Shown here: one piece after another, positions 14,501-21,372 of the stretch | Layout: each line of letters begins with the position of its first letter | Numbering within the stretch: position 1 is the stretch's first letter | Source: a virus | DNA: 33,736 bases | Reading direction: 5' to 3' (one strand) | IMG/VR virus record: IMGVR_UViG_3300025889_000479 | Coordinates: 1 to 33,736 of that record | Made by a program: the position numbers and the translations under genes | Notes under the pieces: model-generated | Databases searched by the model: none | What the model saw: the letters and a program-made list of their open reading frames with translations, nothing else | Told to the model about the DNA's origin: nothing

Positions 14501-14528
14501 TTGTATTCTGGAAAATATGTAGTATAAT
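14501..14528 (+). promoter_or_regulatory. sigma-70-type rightward promoter
   Basis: TTGTAT (14501-14506), a 16-base spacer and a perfect TATAAT (14523-14528) point at the RHH and primase genes. It lies about 140 bp before the first start codon, leaving a structured leader with two hairpins. Confidence 0.6.
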
Positions 14529-14582
14529 AATCTTATGACAGTGTTACTGTTTAACCAGATCTTTGAAATCGCTAGAAGAGCA

Positions 14583-14637
14583 TTGGGGATTCGCCCCCAA
14601 ATTTAATTATCACTCGGTGGTAATACAAATTGCCACC
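14583..14637 (+). promoter_or_regulatory. two hairpins in the leader of the replication operon
   Basis: TTGGGG (14583-14588) pairs with CCCCAA (14595-14600) and is followed by ATTT. GGTGGTAAT (14616-14624) pairs with ATTGCCACC (14629-14637) around ACAA, with one T-G wobble. Both lie between the rightward promoter and the RHH gene. They could be attenuator or stability elements. Neither has a strong T-run. Confidence 0.45.
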
Positions 14638-14641
14638 ATTA

Positions 14642-14658
14642 ACTTTTTAATATATAAT
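14642..14658 (+). promoter_or_regulatory. dyad-family site upstream of the RHH gene
   Basis: ACTTTTTAATATATAAT matches the element before the adaptor gene (ACTTTTTAATATATAGT on its coding strand) at 16 of 17 positions. It ends 10 nt before the RHH start codon. It also contains a TATAAT, so a second, very short-leader promoter is an alternative reading. Confidence 0.45.
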
Positions 14659-14668
14659 GGAGAACGCT

Positions 14669-14860
14669 ATGGAAAAGAAAATAAACTATCCACTATCCAT
14701 TGATCCCAAAACTTATGCCTTGCTAAAGCATGTAGCCAAGTTGAAAGATCAATCCATAAAAGATTGCTTGGAAACTGCAATCGCACTTTTACTAAAAGAC
14801 AATTGGACATTGATTCACAATGCCAATAACAATGATGATGACAATAACAATAAACAATAA
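14669..14860 (+). CDS. ribbon-helix-helix DNA-binding protein (Arc/CopG-like)
   Basis: This is a 63-residue protein. KKINYPLSIDPKTYALLKHVAKLKDQSIKDCLETAIALLLKD reads as one beta strand and two helices, the ribbon-helix-helix fold that binds DNA as dimers through the paired strand. A disordered Asn/Asp tail follows. The ATG at 14669 is chosen because GGAG (14659-14662) lies 6 nt before it; an ATG four codons upstream has no site. It lies between the iteron region and the primase gene. It may regulate its own operon, bind the iterons, or bind the genome-wide dyads; the sequence alone cannot choose. Confidence 0.75.
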   Translation: MEKKINYPLSIDPKTYALLKHVAKLKDQSIKDCLETAIALLLKDNWTLIHNANNNDDDNNNKQ

Positions 14861-14864
14861 AAAA

Positions 14865-14887
14865 ACCAGTTGCTCGTAACAACTGGT
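14865..14887 (+). terminator. hairpin after RHH gene (attenuator-like)
   Basis: ACCAGTTG (14865-14872) pairs with CAACTGGT (14880-14887) around a 7-nt loop, followed only by AATTT. It probably gives partial termination between the RHH and primase genes. Confidence 0.5.
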
Positions 14888-14923
14888 AATTTAACTTTAA
14901 CCTTAAAATAGGAGTAGACATAT

Positions 14924-17437
14924 ATGTCTAGTAAATACATTATATCAGATAAATTCAAGTCCAGCAACACCATTCTTGCTAAAGATTGGACTTTTTCAAT
15001 CTCTTCTCACCAAGCACCAAAGGGCGAAAAGTGGGGAAAAACCAACCAACTAGAGTACGGTGTACAACATGAAATTGTTGCCACTGATCTAATCGCTAAT
15101 CCAACAATAGTAACCAACATGGATATGAAAACAACCAAGTCAGGAAAACAATATGAGTTGGGCAAGTTCGATGTTCCTATATTCTGTGCAGTAAAATGGG
15201 CAGACAAAACAGGTTCTCGATCCATAACCAAAGTAGAGTCCGTATCTGCAATGGTGTTTGACTTTGACGGTCTTACTGACGACCAAACTGCTGAAACACT
15301 TGTAGCATTCGAGGGTCTGTGTCATATCGCTTACACAAGTTACTCCAACAAAGCACCATACAAGAATGATCTGCATGCATTCCGTGTTATCGTTGCATTG
15401 GATCGTCCTGTGTTACCTGAAGAATATGCTGACCAATACAAGCGTGGCATGTGGTTCGCACTAGAGAGTATCTTCCCACACCTTGACCAAGCAACCAAAG
15501 ACCCTTGTCGCTTTTGGTTTATGCCTAGTTACAGAGTGGATAGAGAGTCCGACTACTTTGCTTACGCAGAAGATGGTGCAATGCTATTGGTGGATCAATT
15601 ATTGGAACAGAGTGACCAACAAAGAACAACTCCTACCGAACCTAGTAACACTACCGAGCAGACACCTAACGGTGAACAGGTACCTAACGGTGAACCACCA
15701 CAGGAAGAAGCACCACAAGCAGACGATGGTAGATATATACAAACCGTTGTTCGTGATGATCATCCTGTAACTTGCCACGACTTGCAAGTCCGTCCTTTCT
15801 CTTGGGTCATAACAAATTGGGATTCTCTTCCAAAGCAAACCAACGGTAGATACAATTGTTGTCGTCCAAACAGTACAACCATTGGTTCTGCATTCGTATC
15901 TAGAACAGCACACCCAAGACACCTAGTTGCTAGGTATCGCTTGACTAGTGTACCAAATCGCACTCACCACGATTGTGATCGTACTGATCATGGGATTGCA
16001 TTACAATATGAAAACCGTGGTGGAACATTCCGTCCTGTCATAGATGTTCCCAACACTATCAAGATGATTGCCGCTATGAATCCCAATCTATACCTTGACG
16101 CAAGAACTGATTATAGTTACTACGAGGGGAAATTGATTATTGATTCTAAATACACTGTTATACAAGGTGTTCTACAAGACCAATATCGTATGCAATTTAA
16201 TAGATCAATTGTGCAGACTGCTACTGAAAACTACTGCGAAATGAATAGTTTTGATTCCTTGAAGACTTACTTGGAAAACTTACAGTGGGATGGTGTACAG
16301 AGAGCAGACGAACTTTTCATCAAATACCTAAAGGCTAACGATACAAATATACACCGTGTGTATGCACGAAAGTGGTTGATCTCTTGTGTTGCCAGAGCAT
16401 TGTCGTGGGGTTGCAAAGTAGATACAATGGTTATCTTGAAAGGTCTACAAGGTCTTCGTAAATCAGGATTCTTCAAAGCATTGGCAGGAACTTGCTCAAG
16501 GACAGGTAACTCATACTTTGCTGATGAACCCACCGAAACATCAGGAACCGATGGACTTTCAAAATTGCGTCTTGCATGGATTCATGAATGGGCAGAACTT
16601 TCAGGGATGAGCAAGAAAGAGAGTGGCGAGGTAAAGCAATTCCTTTCCAAGACAACAGATCGCTATAGACGAAAATATGATCGCAAAGAAATGATAAAAG
16701 AAAGACACTGTGTTCTTGTTGGTACAGTGAATAACGATCAAATCTTCCAAGATGATACAGGTAGCAGACGGTTTTGGGCAGTAGAGTGCAACGGTGAAGA
16801 ACACAAGGAAGCATACGATGAGAAAGATCTAGTTGCTATTCGTGATCAAATTTGGGCAGAAGCAGTTCACTACTACAAGCAAGGCGAGCAATGGTGGTTG
16901 ACTTATGAAGAACAAGTGCAATCAGCAGAAACCAATAGCAAGTTTGATTCTGTATCCATACACGAAGAACTGATTGAAACATGGCTACTTGAGAATCAAG
17001 GTCGCACATTTTCTTTCGAGGATTTGATGGATGAGGTTTATATGGAAGCATATACACTGTCAGATGGTACTGTTGCCAAACGAAATAAAGCGATCAAACC
17101 ACCCAATAACAATAAATGGCACAAGACTATCTTGGTTAGTCTAGGTTGCTTGCAATTGAACGATGGTAAATCTGCTCGTCACAATGGTAAGATAGGCAGA
17201 TGGTGGGTAGCACCGACAGTAGATGTTGCTGAAATTGTATCTGTATCAAACGAGAACTATGAATTGGAATTCAATGATGACAATACTGTAAAACGAGTAC
17301 GCAAGTTTGGACAAGAATGGATACCGTTTGAATCCATGTCAGAACAAGTACAAGCAGATTGGATGAAAAGATATCCAAAGCGTGACACAAAAATACGCAA
17401 CTTTCCTGACAAGCAAGAGCGTATGTTTCGACAATAA
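14924..17437 (+). CDS. primase / VirE-type helicase (replication initiator)
   Basis: This is an 837-residue two-part replication protein. The N-terminal ~235 residues look like an archaeo-eukaryotic primase. AMVFDFDGL (~107-115) supplies the D-x-D motif, followed by CHIAYTSYS, DLHAFRVIVALDRPV and DPCRFWFMPS. A Pro/Gln/Glu-rich linker with a tandem PNGE repeat follows (~240-270). The C-terminal half matches virulence-associated E helicases. It contains LQWDGVQRADEL, the P-loop region KGLQGLRKSGFFKALAG (~504-520), Walker-B-like WIHEWAEL (~548), and DDTGSRRFWAVEC with the arginine pair. The P-loop has Arg where Gly is usual before Lys-Ser. It would prime and unwind DNA at the adjacent origin; polymerase must come from the host. 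AGGAG lies 9 nt before the ATG. Confidence 0.88.
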   Translation: MSSKYIISDKFKSSNTILAKDWTFSISSHQAPKGEKWGKTNQLEYGVQHEIVATDLIANPTIVTNMDMKTTKSGKQYELGKFDVPIFCAVKWADKTGSRSITKVESVSAMVFDFDGLTDDQTAETLVAFEGLCHIAYTSYSNKAPYKNDLHAFRVIVALDRPVLPEEYADQYKRGMWFALESIFPHLDQATKDPCRFWFMPSYRVDRESDYFAYAEDGAMLLVDQLLEQSDQQRTTPTEPSNTTEQTPNGEQVPNGEPPQEEAPQADDGRYIQTVVRDDHPVTCHDLQVRPFSWVITNWDSLPKQTNGRYNCCRPNSTTIGSAFVSRTAHPRHLVARYRLTSVPNRTHHDCDRTDHGIALQYENRGGTFRPVIDVPNTIKMIAAMNPNLYLDARTDYSYYEGKLIIDSKYTVIQGVLQDQYRMQFNRSIVQTATENYCEMNSFDSLKTYLENLQWDGVQRADELFIKYLKANDTNIHRVYARKWLISCVARALSWGCKVDTMVILKGLQGLRKSGFFKALAGTCSRTGNSYFADEPTETSGTDGLSKLRLAWIHEWAELSGMSKKESGEVKQFLSKTTDRYRRKYDRKEMIKERHCVLVGTVNNDQIFQDDTGSRRFWAVECNGEEHKEAYDEKDLVAIRDQIWAEAVHYYKQGEQWWLTYEEQVQSAETNSKFDSVSIHEELIETWLLENQGRTFSFEDLMDEVYMEAYTLSDGTVAKRNKAIKPPNNNKWHKTILVSLGCLQLNDGKSARHNGKIGRWWVAPTVDVAEIVSVSNENYELEFNDDNTVKRVRKFGQEWIPFESMSEQVQADWMKRYPKRDTKIRNFPDKQERMFRQ

Positions 17438-17449
17438 ATAAAAAAAAAT

Positions 17450-17481
17450 GTGGTGGTAGCAATTCTGCTCCACCACTTTTT
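17450..17481 (+). terminator. rho-independent terminator after primase-helicase gene
   Basis: GTGGTGG (17450-17456) pairs with CCACCAC (17470-17476). AGCA/TGCT extend the stem around an ATTC loop, and five T follow. The next genes may be reached by read-through or by a separate promoter in the AT-rich 17482-17510. Confidence 0.88.
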
Positions 17482-17517
17482 CTAAAAATATAATAATATA
17501 ATCGTGAGGAAAAAGCA

Positions 17518-18186
17518 ATGAATAAAATTGATAAAAGAATAAAAGGTACAATCGCCGAAATGATTGTTGTAGATGAAATAAATAAATGTGAATCCATAGT
17601 AACTAACTGCTCCAATGAAGACGCACTTGGTAACATTGTATTCTGTGAAATGGAAATGGCTGAAATAGAAGATAGTTGTGATTGCTTTATTTACAAAGCA
17701 GACTGCACTACTGATGAACAAGATGGATTGTGTACCCCACTCAACCAACAGCGTGTAGAAGTCAAATATGCTGACAATGGTGGCAAGTATACAGATCGTA
17801 ATGGTAATTTACAATACTATGCAGAGATCGTTTCTATATATCACACTGGCGAACTAGGCTATTCAGAATACCTTGTAGAACTCTGTGACTATGTGGTATA
17901 CTATGATAGTGGGAATGACAGAATGCATTGGTACGATGGACATAAATTTGCAGAAGCAGTAAAGAAGAGAAATCCATACAGATTTCCTGCCAAGAATACC
18001 AACACAGAGGGGATATGTTTTTCGTATTATGACGAAGAATATGGCTACATGGGTACACTGCAATGCACAGACAATTGGGAAAATTACAAAAAGAAATTCT
18101 ATCGCCGTGCTTCTGCTATTGCTAACACTGCAAAGAAGAATGTCACTAAATATAAACAAGCAGTTGGATTACCAACTCTATACTAA
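17518..18186 (+). CDS. putative PD-(D/E)XK nuclease
   Basis: This is a 222-residue protein starting behind GAGGAAAAA. The first 90 residues fit the PD-(D/E)XK layout: a helix with Glu14 (KGTIAEMIVVDEI), Asp55 in SCDCFIYK, and the E-x-K pair Glu81-Lys83 in RVEVKYA. The remainder is Tyr-, Asp- and Asn-rich, with nine or more Cys overall, and ends in a Lys-rich tail. It lies between the primase-helicase and the RusA-type resolvase, so DNA recombination, host-DNA breakdown or replication-end processing are plausible. The fold is inferred from spacing of acidic and lysine residues, not from an overall family match. Confidence 0.5.
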   Translation: MNKIDKRIKGTIAEMIVVDEINKCESIVTNCSNEDALGNIVFCEMEMAEIEDSCDCFIYKADCTTDEQDGLCTPLNQQRVEVKYADNGGKYTDRNGNLQYYAEIVSIYHTGELGYSEYLVELCDYVVYYDSGNDRMHWYDGHKFAEAVKKRNPYRFPAKNTNTEGICFSYYDEEYGYMGTLQCTDNWENYKKKFYRRASAIANTAKKNVTKYKQAVGLPTLY

Positions 18187-18199
18187 AAAGGGAGTCATT

Positions 18200-18415
18200 A
18201 TGCTCAAGCATTATCTATTATCTTTATTGGATGTTCTATCATTCATATCAATCGTTGCATTATACTGTCTAGTATTCTTTTGCATTCAACAGATCACAGG
18301 TTCTTATATGCTTGCCGTTGGGGCATACATGGTTGTAACTGTAGGTATCTTCACTTTCTTTATTGCCAAAGAACGAGTGGAGAAAGAGATCAGCAAACAC
18401 TATGACGATGTATAA
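18200..18415 (+). CDS. small membrane protein (two transmembrane segments)
   Basis: This is a 71-residue protein starting at the ATG at 18200 behind AAGGGAG with a 5-nt gap. An in-frame reading from further upstream would run inside the nuclease gene and has no site. Two hydrophobic segments (residues ~5-28 and ~34-55) are followed by a charged C-terminus, ERVEKEISKHYDDV. Its last 14 bases overlap the start of the RusA-type gene. It could be a holin, an inner-membrane anchor for replication, or a superinfection-exclusion protein. The early-gene position argues mildly against holin. Confidence 0.7.
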   Translation: MLKHYLLSLLDVLSFISIVALYCLVFFCIQQITGSYMLAVGAYMVVTVGIFTFFIAKERVEKEISKHYDDV

Positions 18416-18806
18416 GATTGACTTTACACCCGTGGCTAAAGGTCGCCCAAAGTTCACTAGAACAGGGCGTGCCTATACCCCACAGAAGACTAGAGTAGCC
18501 GAACTAGAATTGGCAGAACAAGTGAGAGATCTTGGTCTGCCAGTATCTAATCAGGGAGTACACCTAACAATTGTATTCCATATACCCATAAAGGACAAAC
18601 GCAAGTGGGGCAAACCAAACCTTGCTCGTCCTGACTTGGACAACTATCTCAAACTGTTCCTAGATTCTTGTAACGAAATTCTTTGGCAAGATGACGGACA
18701 AGTTTATTCTATAACTGCAAGTAAACTATACGCACAAACAGGTTCAATCCAATTTCAAATTAAAGGGGCAAACAATGAAAACAAAGACAGTGAACAAACT
18801 TCTTGA
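18402..18806 (+). CDS. RusA-family Holliday junction resolvase
   Basis: This is a 134-residue endonuclease that would cut four-way junctions formed in replication and recombination before packaging. The RusA signature is clear. IDFTPVAKGRPKFTR is near the start, and Asp78 and Asp80 lie in RPDLDNYLKLFLD. Asp97/Asp98 lie in WQDDGQV, corresponding to the catalytic Asp triad of RusA. The ATG at 18402 overlaps the membrane-protein gene; a TTG further upstream would add residues not seen in the family. No strong ribosome-binding site is present, so translational coupling is likely. Its end overlaps the next gene by 32 bases. Confidence 0.92.
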   Translation: MTMYKIDFTPVAKGRPKFTRTGRAYTPQKTRVAELELAEQVRDLGLPVSNQGVHLTIVFHIPIKDKRKWGKPNLARPDLDNYLKLFLDSCNEILWQDDGQVYSITASKLYAQTGSIQFQIKGANNENKDSEQTS

Positions 18807-19053
18807 AAAGAACGCTGAAGCAATACCACTAGAACCAAGACTCATCTATGACGGTGCTTGTGTAGGTGTATCCAAGAGCCGATTGCTTTATAATTTCAAT
18901 CTATTAGTAGAACAAATCGCTACTGCCTTTGCAGTGGATGAATTTCCCAAAGATGATGAATACCAACTCGCATGGAGTTTTGTAGTCAATATTACTTTGC
19001 GTGATCTAGATAAAATAAAATCTGAATACAAACCTGTATTTGTTGACCTATAA
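18775..19053 (+). CDS. hypothetical protein
   Basis: This is a 92-residue protein with a good ribosome-binding site (AAAGGGG, 6 nt before the ATG), starting inside the 3' end of the resolvase gene. It contains a probable helix around NFNLLVEQIATAFAVDEF and a second around LAWSFVVNITLRDLDKIKSE. It has no membrane segment and no motif that I recognise. It is the last gene of the rightward arm and ends 140 bp before the bidirectional terminator. Confidence 0.65.
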   Translation: MKTKTVNKLLEKNAEAIPLEPRLIYDGACVGVSKSRLLYNFNLLVEQIATAFAVDEFPKDDEYQLAWSFVVNITLRDLDKIKSEYKPVFVDL

Positions 19054-19182
19054 CAAATAGTAAGATAGTATTATATTGTGATCGCCCAAGTTGGAATAAC
19101 GGTCACTTGTTCTACCTCTCATTTATTCACTCGGTGGGGAGTGGAGTCTTTGTGGAAGAAGACTTAAATGGAAATACACGTT

Positions 19183-19226
19183 CAAAAAATCGACCTAGTT
19201 TCGCAAGGAACTAGGTCTTTTTTTTT
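19183..19226. terminator. bidirectional terminator between converging arms
   Basis: GACCTAGTT (19192-19200) pairs with AACTAGGTC (19209-19217) around 8 bases. Nine T follow on the plus strand (19218-19226), and six A precede the stem, giving a T-run on the minus strand as well. It lies between the end of the rightward arm (19053) and the end of the leftward arm (19251). The bases from 19054 to 19182 contain nothing else I can name. Confidence 0.92.
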
Positions 19227-19250
19227 GCTAGTTGTAATCCATCAAGTGTC

Positions 19251-19448
19251 TTACTTCTTGCTTTCCTCTAGTATCAACAACGATAATTCTAGAAGATCAG
19301 CCGCCAACTCTCGTTTCTCTTCAGGAGTGAATCCACCTTGCGAAAAACGAATCACTTTTGCCGCAAGTCTTATCATCTGTGGAGCAAGGTCTACTATATT
19401 GTTTGCACTCATATATTTTCCCAATTCTTGTACTTGTTTATTGTCCAT
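19251..19448 (-). CDS. small helical hypothetical protein
   Basis: This is a 65-residue, mostly helical protein: VQELGKYMSANNIVDLAPQM, then IRLAAKVIRFSQGGFTPEE, then ELAADLLELSLLILEES. It overlaps the holin-like gene by 11 bases in another frame and has only a weak GAAAG site, so coupling is likely. It is the last gene of the leftward arm, just before the terminator. The position next to a holin-like gene might suggest a lysis accessory role, but no family is recognised and no membrane segment is evident. Confidence 0.6.
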   Translation of the reverse strand: MDNKQVQELGKYMSANNIVDLAPQMIRLAAKVIRFSQGGFTPEEKRELAADLLELSLLILEESKK

Positions 19449-19653
19449 TATCTTTCAACTCGCCATGGATTGCTTCTAGTTTCTGTACTATAATTTCCAT
19501 TTGCTGATGGTATACCTGACGGTCTTCTTCACAACGATTCATCATCAGATCCAAAGTTTCCTTGTATTGTGCGCTCATCCAGTATAACACCACAATCGCA
19601 AGTGCCAATGCTCCATACTGTCCTAGCAACGCATTAAAAATCTTCTCGCCCAT
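19438..19653 (-). CDS. holin-like protein (BhlA/UviB-type layout)
   Basis: This is a 71-residue protein starting at the ATG complementary to 19651-19653 behind GGAGGAG; a GTG five codons upstream would overlap that site. One membrane segment (YGALALAIVVLYWMSA, residues ~12-28) is followed by a charged, probably coiled-coil tail (ETLDLMMNRCEEDRQVYHQQMEIIVQKLEAIHGEL). This is the layout of BhlA/UviB-type holins, which would open the membrane for the amidase. A spanin-like or tail-associated membrane protein is the alternative. A terminator and a dyad site lie just upstream. Confidence 0.6.
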   Translation of the reverse strand: MGEKIFNALLGQYGALALAIVVLYWMSAQYKETLDLMMNRCEEDRQVYHQQMEIIVQKLEAIHGELKDNGQ

Positions 19654-19669
19654 CTTCTTCTCCTCCACT

Positions 19670-19686
19670 GTTCTCTATTAAAAAGT
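19670..19686 (-). promoter_or_regulatory. dispersed dyad site upstream of holin-like gene
   Basis: Read towards the gene the site is ACTTTTTAATAGAGAAC, ending 16 nt before the ATG. The T-run of the preceding terminator is the same stretch as the ACTTTTTA half, so termination and the site are fused. The identical 17 bases occur at 22121-22137. Confidence 0.55.
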
Positions 19687-19715
19687 TGCCTGTGTATATG
19701 TTACTACACACAGGC
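19687..19715 (-). terminator. terminator after tail fibre gene
   Basis: GCCTGTGT (19688-19695) pairs with ACACAGGC (19708-19715) around 12 bases. On the minus strand it is followed by AAC and five T. Confidence 0.75.
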
Positions 19716-19732
19716 TACCATATTATCTAGAA

Positions 19733-21349
19733 TTATGCAATATAGAACGCTCTCAAGTTGTCGCCATTTGCTGGAGCAGCACCGAAGATGATTTGTCCTT
19801 TACCTGCACCACCTGTCAAAGTGATCGTGTATTGGTCACTGGTAGAAGCACCACTTGCAACTTGTTCCATAGCCAAACCGTTCTTGAATACGAGTACGCT
19901 AGAGAATTTACCCAACAAAGCGTAATCCAAATCAAATGTGGTAGTTGAGCCATTTGGAGAAAAGGTTTTCCAATGAGAACTGAAAGAGATCCCAATGTTG
20001 TTGCTTGGATCAAACACAACATAAGTACCGTCTACTTTTGCTTGCAATGAACCACTGGAGTTTTGTACTCCGTTGCCCAAAGTAAGTTTATCGGCAGTGA
20101 TAGATCCTGCAAGTTTTGCATTGGTAACACCACCGTCAGCAAGTTGGGATGTTCCAACCGCTCCTGTCGCAATCTTTGCAGATGTAACATTTGCGTCAAC
20201 AATCTTTGCAGTAGTAACAGAGCCGTCAGCCAACTTAACGCCAACAACAGCACCATCAACAATTTTGCTACTAGTAACAGAGCCATCGCCCAACTTAACT
20301 GTAACAACGGATCCATCAGCGATTTGTGTAGAACCAACTGCATTGGCAGCAATTTTGGCAGAAGTTACGGCATTAGCACCTAACTTTGCTTCAACCACAG
20401 AACCATCTGCAAGTTGTGTAGTACCTACTGCACCTGTACCGATCTTTGCAGATACAACACTTCCGTCAGCGATTTCTGTAGATCCGATACCACCTGCTTT
20501 TACGGAGATTGCATTGCTTGCAATTTCCAACATAGCGGAGTTGACATTAACTGCCATATCAGAAGAAGCACTAGAACCATTGTAGGAAGTGAAAGAGATA
20601 GCACCTGAAGCACTAGCACTCAAAGAAGATAAAGTACCACCAAGAGCAACACCAGAGATTGTGGAGTTTTGCAATTTAGCATTGGTAATATTTCCTGCCA
20701 ACTTGTCATTGGTCACGGATCCATCAGCCAATTGGGCAGTATCAACACCCAAGTTTTTGATTTGCAATGTGTCAGAAGAGATTTCAATGGTGGAGTCATC
20801 AACATTTACAGAGAGTTCGTTTCCTGTTTTGGAAAGACCTGCACCTGCAATGATATTGCTTGCACCGTTGAATTGTACGAAAGTGATATTGGTTGATCCC
20901 AAAGTTACAGAATCATTTGTACAAACATAACCGATATCTGCATTAACAGTACCTTGTTGTACAAAGATAGAAGCAGATGGGAAATCAGAGTTTGCATCCA
21001 TATCTGTAGATCTTGCCCAAGATCCTGAAGCAACGATATACACACCGTTTTCTTTTGCGTCTGTTTGGTCTTTAACCAATACTCTATCGCCTGCCAACAC
21101 ACTAACACCATCGATGGTTTGTGTACCTGACAAGGTAATGTTTGCAGTAGTAGCACACTTGGCAGGTGCTTTCCAAGATAATCCAGCAGCAATGGAGTCA
21201 ACGTATGCTTTGTTGGCAACTTGACTATCAGCACTTGGGGTTGCCGAAAGGAGCGTACCTGAAGAGAAATCAAATGAACCTGTTAAGTCCATCTTGCTGG
21301 CAGAAACAGCATTGTTTTTAATCTGCGATTGAGAAATTTGAATAGCCAT
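19733..21349 (-). CDS. tail fibre protein with decapeptide repeats
   Basis: This is a 538-residue fibre behind GGAGGC. Residues 1-185 hold an N-terminal module with KAYVDSIAAGLSW and a DRVLVKDQTDAKENGVYIVASG segment typical of phage fibres. Degenerate repeats follow at ~195-230. Thirteen uninterrupted 10-residue repeats then run from residue ~293 to ~422, with consensus [I/L]-x-D-G-[S/A]-V-x-x-x-K. The C-terminal module carries SVLVFKNGLAMEQV and ends in NLRAFYIA. The repeats probably form a triple-stranded or helical beta shaft, with the C-terminus as tip. It would bind the host surface. Attachment to the tail is inferred from gene order. Confidence 0.8.
   Translation of the reverse strand: MAIQISQSQIKNNAVSASKMDLTGSFDFSSGTLLSATPSADSQVANKAYVDSIAAGLSWKAPAKCATTANITLSGTQTIDGVSVLAGDRVLVKDQTDAKENGVYIVASGSWARSTDMDANSDFPSASIFVQQGTVNADIGYVCTNDSVTLGSTNITFVQFNGASNIIAGAGLSKTGNELSVNVDDSTIEISSDTLQIKNLGVDTAQLADGSVTNDKLAGNITNAKLQNSTISGVALGGTLSSLSASASGAISFTSYNGSSASSDMAVNVNSAMLEIASNAISVKAGGIGSTEIADGSVVSAKIGTGAVGTTQLADGSVVEAKLGANAVTSAKIAANAVGSTQIADGSVVTVKLGDGSVTSSKIVDGAVVGVKLADGSVTTAKIVDANVTSAKIATGAVGTSQLADGGVTNAKLAGSITADKLTLGNGVQNSSGSLQAKVDGTYVVFDPSNNIGISFSSHWKTFSPNGSTTTFDLDYALLGKFSSVLVFKNGLAMEQVASGASTSDQYTITLTGGAGKGQIIFGAAPANGDNLRAFYIA
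20084..20473 (-). repeat. 13 x 30-bp repeat array encoding decapeptides
   Basis: The 390-bp stretch is exactly 13 units of 30 bp with no gaps. Units such as IADGSVVSAK, LADGSVVEAK and LGDGSVTSSK alternate with GAVGT[T/S]Q-type units at positions 2, 5 (as NAVGSTQ) and 11. DNA similarity between units is partial, so the protein pattern is what is conserved. It is a coding repeat, not CRISPR. Confidence 0.88.
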
Positions 21350-21372
21350 ATAATAGCCTCCGAATGAGAGTT

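Noticed and set aside
13914-14656. tRNA or other known structured RNA gene in the large non-coding region
   Set aside because: No cloverleaf, T-loop consensus or CCA context could be found. The hairpins there do not assemble into a tRNA shape.
18200-18415. Longer start for the membrane protein, inside the nuclease gene
   Set aside because: The longer reading overlaps the nuclease gene by about 160 bp without a ribosome-binding site, whereas ATG 18200 has AAGGGAG five bases upstream.
14611-19140. TCACTCGGTGG shared by 14610-14620 and 19128-19138
   Set aside because: An 11-base match is expected many times by chance in 33 kb, and the surroundings differ.
20084-20473. Regular 30-bp repeats as a CRISPR array
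   Set aside because: The units are contiguous without spacers, are in frame and encode a clear decapeptide pattern.
20073-20585. 170-residue plus-strand open frame over the fibre repeats
   Set aside because: It mirrors the 30-bp repeats of the fibre gene (Pro/Ala/Thr-rich repeats) and is an antisense shadow.
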